From Brevibacillus sp042683565 (GTDB lineage: Bacteria > Bacillota > Bacilli > Brevibacillales > Brevibacillaceae), in assembly GCF_042683565.1 (NCBI RefSeq), contig NZ_JBHUJW010000028.1:34301-98300 (forward strand): 64,000 bases of DNA, read 5' to 3'. The notes beneath the pieces were generated by a model. That model made no database searches. It had not been told where the DNA came from and was given only the letters and a program-made list of their open reading frames with translations. Made by a program: the position numbers and the translations under genes. Positions within the stretch are counted from its first letter, which is position 1. Every line of letters starts with the position of its first letter. This document shows positions 1-7,927 of the stretch, in pieces.

Positions 1-67
1 ATGGTTGGGCAGGGAATGGGCAGGATAAAAAAGTCAGATTTTGGCGCGTTAGAGGAGGGTGCTTGTT

Positions 68-1078
68 TTGGACCATCGGCATTTGACTTTGCTGGCGCTG
101 TCAGAGGAACCGGCTTGTGCGGTCCGGACCGAGCTTGCGGCGTGCGGTATCCGGCTGCTTTCGGCGGGGGAGCGTGCAGGAGCGGGGATTGCACGGGTAG
201 ACGGTCTGCTGCTGACGGAGCAGACCGATCCACACGAGTGGGAGCGGGCCGTCCCCATGCTGGCTGCTTCCCCAGGCGTGCTGCTGCTGTACGGCGCTGG
301 CGTTCCCTACGGCTGGTCGGCAACGGTCGCAAGTCAAAGCGTCGGGCAGGCGCAATGGGAAGTCGTCCGGCTGGCGCTATTATCGGCTGGGGAAAAGGCG
401 CTGATCGGCGGCGAGCCAAACGGGCGGTGGGTGCGCACGCTTTGCCGCCTGCTTGCGGATAGAGGACGGGTATCGCTGGTCTGCCGGATGCGCGAGGTGG
501 ATGAGGCCGTCCGCCAGCTGCCTCGTTTTCTGGCGTGGAAGGAGCGCTTTTACCTGGAGCTGGGAGAGGTGTGCGATCGCGAAGGAGTCTCTCTGCAGAC
601 GGTAGCGCGTGCAATGGGGATGGACGTGAGGGTCGGACAGGCCTGGCTTTTTCCGGAGCGGACAGACCACAAGCCCCTGTGCGATTGGATCGAGCGGGAA
701 GCAGGGCTTGCACTGGAAAAAACGAACGGGCATCGCGTCGCCTTGTGGGGGCCGCCCTCCCTGTGGCAAGAAATGGGGACGAGCTGGCTGCAGGGCAAGG
801 AGGTCTGGCTGGTGACCGGGGAGGAGGAGCCTGTTCCGAACGCAATCTTTTCCGGCTGGACAACGTGCAGCAGCTGGCAAAAAGCCTTGCAGGGCGCAGA
901 TTTGCTGGTGATTGGCAAGGCGGAGGGGGGAATCTGCGAACTGCCGCTGCAGGAGCTGGTTCGCTGCATGAGGCAGACGGTCGTCGTCGATGCCTGCGCC
1001 TGTTTTCCCGTGCAGGAAGCGCGCAGCCTGCTGCAGGGCTACCGAGCTGTCGGCGAAAAGACGAACGTTTGGGAATGA
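68..1078 (+). CDS. Degenerate UDP-glucose/GDP-mannose dehydrogenase-like protein
   Basis: The protein has about 336 residues. A strong AGAGGAGG ribosome site at 51-58 sits 9 bases before a TTG at 68, which I prefer over the GTG at 59 that abuts it. The middle (residues ~145-215: KERFYLELGEVCDREGVS, then ARAMGMDVRVG) resembles the helical central domain of UDP-glucose 6-dehydrogenases, and the C-terminal third resembles their UDP-binding domain (VALWG, ADLLVIGKAE). The N-terminal NAD-binding glycine motif and the GYGGSCFPKD catalytic-cysteine motif are not recognisable, so ordinary dehydrogenase activity is unlikely. It lies directly upstream of the sporulation gene csfB. Function unknown; a structural or regulatory remnant is possible. 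Confidence 0.55.
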   Translation: MDHRHLTLLALSEEPACAVRTELAACGIRLLSAGERAGAGIARVDGLLLTEQTDPHEWERAVPMLAASPGVLLLYGAGVPYGWSATVASQSVGQAQWEVVRLALLSAGEKALIGGEPNGRWVRTLCRLLADRGRVSLVCRMREVDEAVRQLPRFLAWKERFYLELGEVCDREGVSLQTVARAMGMDVRVGQAWLFPERTDHKPLCDWIEREAGLALEKTNGHRVALWGPPSLWQEMGTSWLQGKEVWLVTGEEEPVPNAIFSGWTTCSSWQKALQGADLLVIGKAEGGICELPLQELVRCMRQTVVVDACACFPVQEARSLLQGYRAVGEKTNVWE

Positions 1079-1092
1079 TGCTGATTATAATG

Positions 1093-1101
1093 GGTTATAA
1101 T
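1093..1101 (+). promoter_or_regulatory. Possible sigma-F -10 element for csfB
   Basis: GGTTATAAT fits the sigma-F -10 pattern GGnnAnAnT and lies 38 bases before the csfB start. The expected -35 (GYATA) is poor here, so the assignment is tentative. In B. subtilis csfB is transcribed by sigma-F in the forespore. Confidence 0.3.
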
Positions 1102-1138
1102 GATTGGTAGATTGAGGAAAAGGGAAGGCGTTCGGACT

Positions 1139-1318
1139 ATGGAAAAAGTTGCTCAGCGATGTATCGTCTGTGAAATGGAACGCAGCGACGGAATCGCCAT
1201 CTGTGAGCAGTTTATTTGTCAAAGGTGCGAGCAGGAAATGGTCAATACCGACGTACATGATGAAAAGTACCCGTTCTTTATTCACCGGATGAGGCGAATA
1301 TGGTTGAAGGACGCATGA
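1139..1318 (+). CDS. csfB: Anti-sigma-G factor Gin (CsfB)
   Basis: This 59-residue protein has two CX2C pairs, Cys8/Cys11 and Cys27/Cys30, in the pattern CIVC...CQRC that characterises CsfB/Gin. B. subtilis CsfB is 64 residues. In that organism Gin binds and inhibits sigma-G in the early forespore and also sigma-E, keeping compartment-specific sporulation programs separate. The ATG at 1139 is chosen because the alignable region begins there; an in-frame ATG at 1100 would add 13 residues with no family support. A terminator follows at once, so it is probably a single-gene transcript. csfB upstream of yaaO-tmk matches Bacillus order, although xpaC and yaaN are absent between them. Confidence 0.85.
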   Translation: MEKVAQRCIVCEMERSDGIAICEQFICQRCEQEMVNTDVHDEKYPFFIHRMRRIWLKDA

Positions 1319-1325
1319 ACGAAAG

Positions 1326-1357
1326 AAGGCAACGGATGAAACCCGATGCCTTTTTTT
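1326..1357 (+). terminator. Rho-independent terminator after csfB
   Basis: An AAGGCAACGG arm pairs with CCCGATGCCTT with one internal mismatch, followed by seven T residues. Confidence 0.65.
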
Positions 1358-1368
1358 GTGCCAAATCA

Positions 1369-1377
1369 TGCTAAAAT
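1369..1377 (+). promoter_or_regulatory. Possible extended -10 promoter for yaaO-tmk
   Basis: TGCTAAAAT fits the extended -10 form TGnTATAAT. It lies about 40 bases before the yaaO start and directly after the csfB terminator. No convincing -35 is visible. Confidence 0.3.
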
Positions 1378-1416
1378 AGTGGGTAATTCATTTGATGACA
1401 AGGACGTGAGCGGTAC

Positions 1417-2934
1417 GTGTTGGGAAAAAACGCGGATTTTCGGGAGCGGCAGTTGCGTGCTCCCCTGTATGAGCAGCTGGAGAGGCACGTCAAGCGCCGT
1501 CCGCACCCCTTTCATGTTCCGGGACATAAAATGGGACACAGTTTTGACCGTGAAGGGAAGCACCGGTTTCAGGCCATCCTGGAGCTGGATCTCACCGAGA
1601 TCAGCGGCACGGACGATCTGCACCAGCCGCAGGGCGTGATCGCCGAGGCGCAGGAACTGGCGGCGGAAGCGTTCGGGGCAGAGGAGACGCGGTTTCTCAT
1701 CGGCGGGAGCACGGTCGGCAATCTCGCGCTGATCCTGACCGTATGCCGCCCTGGCGACAAAATCATCGTCCAGCGTAACTGCCATAAGTCGGTCTATCAC
1801 GGAATCATCATGGCGAAGGCCCAGCCTGTCTTTTTGGTCCCGGCGGTCGATTTGGCTACCGGTGTCGCCGCTGGAGTCCGGCGGGAGGACGTAGAGCGCG
1901 CCCTGCAAGCCCATCCGGATGCCAAAGCTGTGTTTTTGACCAATCCTACCTATTACGGGATGGGGATCGATCTGGAGAAAATGGCGGCGGTCGTCCATCG
2001 TCACGGCATTCCCCTGCTGATTGACGAGGCGCACGGGGCGCACTTCGGGTTCCACCCCGCATTCCCGTTGTCGGCCATGCAGTCCGGTGCGGACGCAGCC
2101 GTACAGTCGACGCACAAAATGGTGTCGGCGATGACGATGTCCTCCATGCTGCATGTGCAGGGGAAGCGGATCGACCGGGAGCGGCTGCGGCGGTATTTGG
2201 CGATGCTGCAATCGTCCAGCCCTTCCTATGTGCTCATGGCTTCGCTCGATTTGGCGCGGCGTCATCTGGTGACGGAAGCGGCCGAGGAATGGGATCGGCT
2301 GTTGCCGCAGCTGGACAAGCTGCGCGAGCGTACCGGCAAACTGGCGTGGCTGGAGTGGCCGGAAGCGGGGGCGAGCAGCGTGTACGCGACCTTCGACCCG
2401 CTCAAGCTGTTTTTGCACCTGCGCGCCGGGACAATCAGCGGATTTTCCCTGCAGCACCTCATGGAAAAGCACGGCATCTATCCGGAGCTGTCCGACTCCT
2501 CGCATGTGCTGCTGGCAGCCTCTGCAGGCACGTCCTCGCGCGATCTCGAGTCGCTGGCCCGCCTGCTGGAGTCGCTGGCTGTCGAGGTCGAGCCAGATGA
2601 AGAGCGCGTCCTGGAAGCAGGCGTCGTTTCCTCGCACTATTTGCGCGAGCAGGCGGTGCCGATGGACGTGGCAGTGGACGCCCCGCGAGAGACGATAGCC
2701 CTGGAGCAATCGCTGGGGAGGATCGTGGCAGAGATGGTCATTCCGTATCCGCCAGGGATTCCCGTGCTGGTGCCAGGCGAGCGCATGGATGCGCAAGGCT
2801 TGTCCATGCTGCTGGAACTGCGCCGGGGGCAGACCCGTTTTCACGGCGTGCAGGACGACCGTTTGCAGACGATACAGGTACTTCAATCAACAAGCAGGGG
2901 CCATACAACAGGTGTAGGAGGAACAAGGCTGTGA
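1417..2934 (+). CDS. yaaO: YaaO, PLP-dependent Orn/Lys/Arg decarboxylase family protein
   Basis: This 505-residue protein belongs to the fold-type I PLP family of basic amino-acid decarboxylases. IDEAHGAHFG (residues ~203-212) carries the aspartate that contacts the pyridine nitrogen, and STHKMVSAMT about 27 residues on carries the PLP lysine. HVPGHKMG near residue 33 is typical of the family N terminus. B. subtilis YaaO is about 480 residues and its substrate is not firmly established, so arginine, lysine or ornithine cannot be told apart here. The GTG start at 1417 has a weak AAGGA site 12 bases upstream. Its TGA overlaps the tmk start by four bases (GTGA), indicating translational coupling. 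Confidence 0.88.
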   Translation: MLGKNADFRERQLRAPLYEQLERHVKRRPHPFHVPGHKMGHSFDREGKHRFQAILELDLTEISGTDDLHQPQGVIAEAQELAAEAFGAEETRFLIGGSTVGNLALILTVCRPGDKIIVQRNCHKSVYHGIIMAKAQPVFLVPAVDLATGVAAGVRREDVERALQAHPDAKAVFLTNPTYYGMGIDLEKMAAVVHRHGIPLLIDEAHGAHFGFHPAFPLSAMQSGADAAVQSTHKMVSAMTMSSMLHVQGKRIDRERLRRYLAMLQSSSPSYVLMASLDLARRHLVTEAAEEWDRLLPQLDKLRERTGKLAWLEWPEAGASSVYATFDPLKLFLHLRAGTISGFSLQHLMEKHGIYPELSDSSHVLLAASAGTSSRDLESLARLLESLAVEVEPDEERVLEAGVVSSHYLREQAVPMDVAVDAPRETIALEQSLGRIVAEMVIPYPPGIPVLVPGERMDAQGLSMLLELRRGQTRFHGVQDDRLQTIQVLQSTSRGHTTGVGGTRL

Positions 2935-3587
2935 CATCAGGACGAAAAGGTCGATTCATTACCGTAGAAGGCGGGGAGGGAGCGGGAAAATCCACGATTA
3001 TCGCGCGGCTCTGCGAGGAATTGCAGGCGCGCGGAATGGACGTGCTCCTGACGAGAGAGCCGGGCGGCATCGACATCGCCGAACAGATTCGCGAAATCAT
3101 TTTGAATCCGGCCCATACGCAGATGGACGAGCGGACGGAGGCGCTGCTTTACGCTGCGGCCCGGAGACAGCACATGGCGGAAAAGGTGCTGCCTGCCCTC
3201 GAGGCCGGCAAGGTAGTGCTGTGCGACCGCTTCATCGACAGCAGCCTCGCCTACCAGGGACATGCCCGGGGGTTGGGGATCGACGAGGTCTACGCCATCA
3301 ACAAATTCGCGGTGGGGGATTGCATGCCGGAGCTGACGCTGTTATTTGACATCTTGCCCGAGGTGGGACTGGCGCGGATCAATGCGGCGCGGGGGCGCGA
3401 GGTCAATCGCCTCGACCTCGAAGGCATGCGTTTTCACGAGCTGGTGAGGGAAGGCTATCAATTGGCAATGGCGCGGGACCCCGAGCGGTTCGTCGTGATC
3501 GACGCCGGCCAGCCGCTTGAGAAAGTTTACGAAGATGCGCTGGCAGCTTTGACGGCCAGACTGCAAGGTGGCAGTACCGTTTCGTAA
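2931..3587 (+). CDS. tmk: Thymidylate kinase
   Basis: This 218-residue enzyme phosphorylates dTMP to dTDP in the cytoplasm for DNA synthesis. The P-loop GEGAGKST is at residues 15-22, the TREPGG substrate motif at 41-46 and the DRF motif at 99-101; the ARG...RDP lid follows. Length equals the bacterial norm of about 210. The GTG start is set by the AGGAGGAAC ribosome site and by the GTGA overlap with yaaO. Position next to yaaO, darA and holB is the standard Bacillus arrangement. Confidence 0.97.
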   Translation: MTSGRKGRFITVEGGEGAGKSTIIARLCEELQARGMDVLLTREPGGIDIAEQIREIILNPAHTQMDERTEALLYAAARRQHMAEKVLPALEAGKVVLCDRFIDSSLAYQGHARGLGIDEVYAINKFAVGDCMPELTLLFDILPEVGLARINAARGREVNRLDLEGMRFHELVREGYQLAMARDPERFVVIDAGQPLEKVYEDALAALTARLQGGSTVS

Positions 3588-3688
3588 CAGACATGCGGTA
3601 TAATATGTACAAGAAGAATATCGTACCACGCCCACCTGTTGCTCATACAATGTAGCACCAAATACCTTTGCGGAAAGGGTGATAGCCG

Positions 3689-4018
3689 ATGAAAATGGTC
3701 ATTGCGGTCGTCCAGGACAAAGATAGTGGCCGTCTGTCTCAACAGCTGGTGAAAAAAGGCTTTCGCGCTACCAAGCTTGCCAGTACTGGCAGTTTTCTGC
3801 GCGCCGGCAACACAACATTCCTGATTGGTACGTCTGACGAAAGCGTGCCGGAAGTAATCGACATCATTGCGCATAACTGCAAATCCCGCAAACAGATGGT
3901 CACCCCTGTCTCCCCACTCAGCAATGCGGTAGATTCCTTTATGCCCTATCCCCTGGAAGTACAGGTAGGCGGGGCTGCCGTATTCGTACTCGACGTAGGA
4001 GAATTCCACTCTTTCTAG
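3689..4018 (+). CDS. darA: Cyclic di-AMP receptor DarA (YaaQ, PII-like)
   Basis: This 109-residue protein matches the YaaQ/DarA/PstA family of trimeric PII-like proteins that bind cyclic di-AMP. It starts MKMVIAVVQDKDSGRL and carries the family pattern FRATKLASTGSFLRAGNTT (residues ~24-42), whose equivalent in homologues forms part of the ligand pocket; VGGAAVFVLDVGEFHSF closes the protein. An AAAGGGTG site lies about 9 bases before the ATG. A TATAAT at 3599-3604 in the 101-base gap after tmk suggests its own promoter, with no clear -35. The downstream partner is not known in Bacillus. Confidence 0.92.
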   Translation: MKMVIAVVQDKDSGRLSQQLVKKGFRATKLASTGSFLRAGNTTFLIGTSDESVPEVIDIIAHNCKSRKQMVTPVSPLSNAVDSFMPYPLEVQVGGAAVFVLDVGEFHSF

Positions 4019-4117
4019 CTGACACTCCGACAGTTCCTGCTCTCTTTTTTCGCTTCCATCGTATATACTGATTTTCATGGGGACAAAACCATACGGATCG
4101 GATGCGGAGGTGGCGAA

Positions 4118-4564
4118 ATGAAAATCAGCGATGGTCTTCGGCCAAAACTGGACATGGTGAAAACGACAGATACGCGCAGAGGTCCACAGCTGGAAAAGCT
4201 GAATTTTGGCACGATGATGCAAGGCGAAGATGAACGCATGTCCCAGGAGCGGTTGAACCGCCTGCTGGCCGATATCGACAGGCAAGGGCAGATTTTGGCC
4301 CGTTCCCGCTCCGTGCGCGACTTTTATTCTTATAAAAACCTCGTCAAGCAGTTCATGGAGGAAGCCGTGAAATACGGCATCGCCCTGGACGACCGGCGGG
4401 GAATAAACCGGCGCGGCCGCAGCCGGCTGTACAAGATCGTCAAAGAGGTCGATGCCGAATTGCTCAAGCTGACAGACGAGCTGCTCAGCGATCAGGCCCC
4501 GATGATCGACCTGCTGGCCCGCATCGGCGAAATCCGCGGCATGCTGATCAACCTGTACTTTTAG
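4118..4564 (+). CDS. yaaR: YaaR family protein (DUF327)
   Basis: This 148-residue soluble protein closely matches B. subtilis YaaR in length and gene position between darA and holB. It is rich in charged residues and probably mostly helical; SVRDFYSYKNLVKQFMEEAV (residues ~66-85) is the most family-like stretch. No catalytic motif, signal peptide or membrane segment is visible. GAGGTGGCGAA before the ATG gives a fair ribosome site. The family has no assigned biochemical role that I know of; conserved linkage to holB suggests co-expression with DNA-replication genes. Confidence 0.88.
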   Translation: MKISDGLRPKLDMVKTTDTRRGPQLEKLNFGTMMQGEDERMSQERLNRLLADIDRQGQILARSRSVRDFYSYKNLVKQFMEEAVKYGIALDDRRGINRRGRSRLYKIVKEVDAELLKLTDELLSDQAPMIDLLARIGEIRGMLINLYF

Positions 4565-4582
4565 TTAGGTGTGGAGCAAACC

Positions 4583-5563
4583 ATGACATGGACTCAATTT
4601 TCCCAGCAGCCGCGAGCCTCCGAGCTGCTGTCCCATAGCCTGCGCAACGGACGGCTGGCACACGCCTATTTGCTGACCGGTCCCAAGGGCGCGGGCAAAA
4701 AGCAGATGGCCCTGCATCTGGCGAAATCCCTGTTTTGCCCGGAGAGGGAGGCTGACGCCTGCGGGGCCTGTCTTTCGTGCAGGCGCATCGAGGGCGGCAA
4801 CCACCCCGATGTGCTGTTCATTACCCCAGACGGCGCTTCGATCAAAATCGACCAGATTCGCGCCCTGCAAAAGGAAATGGCGATGCGGGCAGTCGAGTCT
4901 GCGCGCAAGGTGTATATCATCGAGCACGTCGATAAAATGACGACACAGGCGGCCAACAGCCTGCTCAAGTTTCTGGAGGAGCCTCCCGAAGGCGTCCTCG
5001 CTTTGCTTTTGACTGAACACAGCCATGCCATTCTTCCCACCATTTTGTCGCGCTGCCAGATCGTCCAGTTTTCCCCGCTTTCTGCGGATGCGATCGCGGG
5101 AGAACTGCGCAGAGAAGGCATTTTGCCCGGAGTGGCACAAGTCGCTTCCCACATTACGACAAATGTGGAAGAGGCCAAGGCGCTTAGCCAATCAGAATCG
5201 TTTGCACTGCTGAGAAATCTAGTGATACAATTGACTCAGGAGTGCAAACAACGCAATTCGTCTGCGCTTTTTACGATCCATGATATGTTGCAAAAGAGCG
5301 ACAAAATCAAAGAGGAACTACCCCTCTTTTTAGATTTGCTCATCCTTTGGCTGCGCGATATCCTGTATGTGCAAGTAGGCAGGCATGCCCATCTCATCAA
5401 CAGCGACCAACAGGATGTGCTGCAAGGACAAGCACTGGTATGGACAAAAGCTGAGCTCTTGCACGGGATCGATTTGGTCATGGAGACGAAAAATCGGATA
5501 GAGCGAAATGCCAACGCACAGTTGGCTCTTGAGCGGTTGGTTCTTCAAATCCAGGAGGGATAA
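4583..5563 (+). CDS. holB: DNA polymerase III subunit delta'
   Basis: This 326-residue clamp-loader subunit has the AAA+ P-loop GPKGAGKK at residues 33-40 and a zinc-module cysteine set at 52, 60, 63 and 66, followed by LLKFLEEPPEG and SRCQIVQF, the SRC motif of clamp-loader subunits. With DnaX and delta it loads the sliding clamp on primed DNA. The ATG at 4583 is chosen over the in-frame GTG at 4571 because GTGGAG at 4571-4576 itself serves as the ribosome site. It ends two bases before ricT and is probably cotranscribed with it. Confidence 0.93.
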   Translation: MTWTQFSQQPRASELLSHSLRNGRLAHAYLLTGPKGAGKKQMALHLAKSLFCPEREADACGACLSCRRIEGGNHPDVLFITPDGASIKIDQIRALQKEMAMRAVESARKVYIIEHVDKMTTQAANSLLKFLEEPPEGVLALLLTEHSHAILPTILSRCQIVQFSPLSADAIAGELRREGILPGVAQVASHITTNVEEAKALSQSESFALLRNLVIQLTQECKQRNSSALFTIHDMLQKSDKIKEELPLFLDLLILWLRDILYVQVGRHAHLINSDQQDVLQGQALVWTKAELLHGIDLVMETKNRIERNANAQLALERLVLQIQEG

Positions 5564-5565
5564 CC

Positions 5566-6381
5566 TTGTATGAGGTTGTTGGTGTCCGCTTTAAAAAGGC
5601 GGGCAAAATATATTACTTCGATCCCGACCGACTGCCGATCGAAAAAGACAGTACCGTCATCGTAGAGACGGCACGAGGGGTCGAATATGGCAAGGTTGTC
5701 ATCGGCAAGAAGCAGGTAGCCGATTCCGATGTCGTGTTGCCGCTGAAAAAAGTGATCCGGATTGCGGACGACAAGGACGCGAGGCAAGTGGAGGAGAACA
5801 AGCAGGCCGCCAAGAATGCCTTTGCCATTTGTCAGACCAAGATCCGCGAGCACAAGCTGGACATGAAGCTGGTCGATGTGGAATACACGTTTGACCGCAA
5901 CAAGATCATCTTTTACTTCACTGCAGACGGACGAGTGGATTTCCGTGAACTCGTCAAAGATCTGGCCTCTGTATTCCGTACGCGCATCGAACTGCGCCAG
6001 ATTGGCGTGCGCGATGAAGCCAAGATGCTGGGCGGTATCGGCCCCTGCGGCCGGTTGCTTTGCTGCTCCACGTTCCTCGGCGATTTTGAGCCGGTCTCGA
6101 TCAAAATGGCCAAGGACCAGAACCTTTCGTTGAATCCAGCCAAAATCTCCGGACTTTGCGGCAGATTGATGTGCTGTTTGAAATACGAGAACGACAACTA
6201 TGAAAGCTCCCGCGATGAATTGCCTGACATCGGGAAGATCGTCACTACCCCTATGGGGAACGGGCGTGTCGTTTCCGTCAACGTACTTGACCAATCGGTG
6301 CAGGTAGAGCTTTCCGTCGATAAAAAGATCACCGAGTTTGGGCTAGATGAGATTGCGATAGGGCTTCCTACCTTTGAGTAA
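5566..6381 (+). CDS. ricT: RicT (YaaT), PSP1-domain subunit of the Y-complex
   Basis: This 271-residue protein is very close to B. subtilis YaaT: VGVRFKKAGKIYYFD near the N terminus, GGIGPCGRLLCCSTFLGDF around residues 160-178 and SGLCGRLMCCLKYE around 194-207. Those clustered cysteines bind iron-sulfur in the RicA-RicF-RicT complex, which assists RNase Y-dependent mRNA maturation and sporulation, competence and biofilm onset. The TTG start follows AGGAGGG at 5553-5559 with ideal spacing. It sits between holB and yabA, the usual order. Confidence 0.96.
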   Translation: MYEVVGVRFKKAGKIYYFDPDRLPIEKDSTVIVETARGVEYGKVVIGKKQVADSDVVLPLKKVIRIADDKDARQVEENKQAAKNAFAICQTKIREHKLDMKLVDVEYTFDRNKIIFYFTADGRVDFRELVKDLASVFRTRIELRQIGVRDEAKMLGGIGPCGRLLCCSTFLGDFEPVSIKMAKDQNLSLNPAKISGLCGRLMCCLKYENDNYESSRDELPDIGKIVTTPMGNGRVVSVNVLDQSVQVELSVDKKITEFGLDEIAIGLPTFE

Positions 6382-6408
6382 AGGCGGGAATAGGGGAGAG
6401 GTGAGCGA

Positions 6409-6780
6409 GTGGACAAACGGGAAATCTTCGTCAAAATGGCGAGCATTGAAGAACGAATTGGGGACCTCTACAAAGAGATTGGTGAGTTGAAGGACGTCAT
6501 CGTCGTTTTGATGGAGGAAAATGCCCAATTACTCGTTGAAAACCAGCACCTTCGCAACCGACTGGACAGAAAAAAGACAACCGCTGCGGCCAAGCAAAAG
6601 GGAACGCGCCCTGTCGCGCAGGAAAAGGCCAAGAAGACTGTCGTCGGGGAAGGCTACGACAATCTGGCCCGGCTCTATGCTGAAGGGTTTCACATTTGCA
6701 ATGTGCACTTCGGCAGCCTGCGTAAAGAAGGGGATTGTCTTTTCTGCTTGTCGTTTTTAAGCGGAGGACCTCAAAAATAA
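6409..6780 (+). CDS. yabA: Replication initiation control protein YabA
   Basis: This 123-residue protein has an N-terminal leucine-rich coiled coil (residues ~5-60), a basic lysine/alanine linker, and a C-terminal zinc site with His95, Cys97, Cys110 and Cys113. In B. subtilis YabA bridges DnaA and the DnaN clamp and prevents over-initiation. Length is close to the usual 119. GTG start with GGGAGAGGTGAG just upstream. A strong terminator follows, closing the unit. Confidence 0.95.
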   Translation: MDKREIFVKMASIEERIGDLYKEIGELKDVIVVLMEENAQLLVENQHLRNRLDRKKTTAAAKQKGTRPVAQEKAKKTVVGEGYDNLARLYAEGFHICNVHFGSLRKEGDCLFCLSFLSGGPQK

Positions 6781-6802
6781 ATGGCGAACCAAAAGCCGGA
6801 TG

Positions 6803-6840
6803 AAAAAGCGACCTGGGCCATGTGTCAGGTCGCTTTTTAA
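6803..6840 (+). terminator. Rho-independent terminator after yabA
   Basis: A perfect 13-bp stem (AAAAAGCGACCTG with CAGGTCGCTTTTT) and a short loop end the yaaO-to-yabA group. Confidence 0.88.
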
Positions 6841-6894
6841 GCATAGAAGAGTCACGGGCGATGTGACGACAGGAAAAGGAGTAGGAAGCGACGG

Positions 6895-7662
6895 ATGGAA
6901 TCTGGCTACAATGTGCCGCTCTACGATTCGGAGCGCATCGACGATTTGCTGACACACGAAATGAAAATCATTCAAAGCCATGAAGTTTTTTGCTTCTCGA
7001 TGGATGCCGTTCTGCTGGCCCGCTTTGCCTCTGCGCCCAAAAGGGGACGCATCCTCGACTTTTGTACAGGCAACGGCGCCATTCCGCTCATCATGACGAC
7101 AAGGACACCGGAGGCTACCTTTGAAGGCATCGAGATTCAGGAGCGGCTGTACAGCATGGCGAGCCGCAACGTAGCGCTGAACGGGCTGGAAGGGCGCATT
7201 ACCATGTATCACGGTGACGTGAAGGAAGCGGTGGAACTTTTCGGCCACGCCAAGTTTGACGTGATTACGTGCAATCCGCCCTACATGCCTGCCACCAGCG
7301 GGGAGAAGAACATCAGCGAGCATTTTGCCATCGCGCGCCATGAAATCATGCTCTCGCTGGAAGATGTGATCCGCACCGCCAGCCAGCTGCTGAAAAACGG
7401 CGGAAAGCTGGCGATGGTCCATCGTTCGACACGGCTGATCGAGATCATTTCCCTGATGCGGCAGTACGGAATCGAGCCAAAGCGGATGCGTCTCGTGTAC
7501 CCGCGCCGCGATGCCGAGCCGAACATGGTGCTCATCGAAGGGATGCGGGGAGGCAAGCCGGAGCTGCGCATCGCGCCGCCGCTGATTGTCTATGAAAACG
7601 GAGAGGAATACTGTGAAGAACTGCAGGAAATCTATTTCGGAAGACGCGATTCCCTCGCATAA
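6895..7662 (+). CDS. yabB: tRNA1(Val) (adenine37-N6)-methyltransferase-type enzyme YabB
   Basis: This 255-residue class I SAM-dependent methyltransferase has the SAM-binding DFCTGNGAI at residues 55-63 and the N6-adenine motif NPPY at 127-130, the signature that separates TrmN6-like enzymes from other Rossmann methyltransferases. E. coli TrmN6 modifies A37 of tRNA-Val; the same substrate is inferred here by homology. The yabB-yazA-rsmI cluster is conserved in Bacilli. The ATG at 6895 follows AAGGAGTAGGAAG. Its end overlaps the start of yazA. Confidence 0.92.
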   Translation: MESGYNVPLYDSERIDDLLTHEMKIIQSHEVFCFSMDAVLLARFASAPKRGRILDFCTGNGAIPLIMTTRTPEATFEGIEIQERLYSMASRNVALNGLEGRITMYHGDVKEAVELFGHAKFDVITCNPPYMPATSGEKNISEHFAIARHEIMLSLEDVIRTASQLLKNGGKLAMVHRSTRLIEIISLMRQYGIEPKRMRLVYPRRDAEPNMVLIEGMRGGKPELRIAPPLIVYENGEEYCEELQEIYFGRRDSLA

Positions 7663-7927
7663 AAGCCACTTCGTGTACATTTTGGCCTGTGCGGACGGGA
7701 GCCTGTACACCGGATATACGACCGAACTGCTCCGGCGTCTTCGCGCACACAACGAAGGCAAAGGAGCGAAGTACACCCGTGGGCGCGGTCCCGTCGAGCT
7801 GCTGTATTGGGAGGAAGGGACGGACCGCTCCTGGGGACTGAGGCGGGAGGAAGGGATCAAGCGGCTTTCCCGCCTGAAAAAAGAAGAACTGATTGGAGAG
7901 GGACCCCATGGTGAATGTCCAACGTAG
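7613..7927 (+). CDS. yazA: GIY-YIG nuclease family protein YazA
   Basis: This protein of about 104 residues has a small GIY-YIG (UvrC N-terminal/Slx1-like) domain: FVYILACADGSLYTGYTTEL contains the two tyrosine triplet positions, followed by the RLRAHN arginine helix and KYTRGRGPVELLYWEE. I choose the GTG at 7613 because GGAGAGG lies 6 bases upstream; earlier TTG and ATG codons run further into yabB. It overlaps yabB by 50 bases and rsmI by 20, indicating tight coupling. Substrate unknown; family members are presumed to act on branched or damaged DNA. Confidence 0.88.
   Translation: MKNCRKSISEDAIPSHKSHFVYILACADGSLYTGYTTELLRRLRAHNEGKGAKYTRGRGPVELLYWEEGTDRSWGLRREEGIKRLSRLKKEELIGEGPHGECPT

Noticed and set aside
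1..462. 153-codon frame at the window start
   Set aside because: Overlaps the UGD-like gene in another frame; Arg/Gly/Ala-rich with no family pattern. The first ~50 bases may hold the end of an upstream gene, but the frame cannot be decided.
1366..2886. 506-codon minus-strand frame opposite yaaO
   Set aside because: Mirror frame of a well-supported PLP enzyme; no ribosome site.
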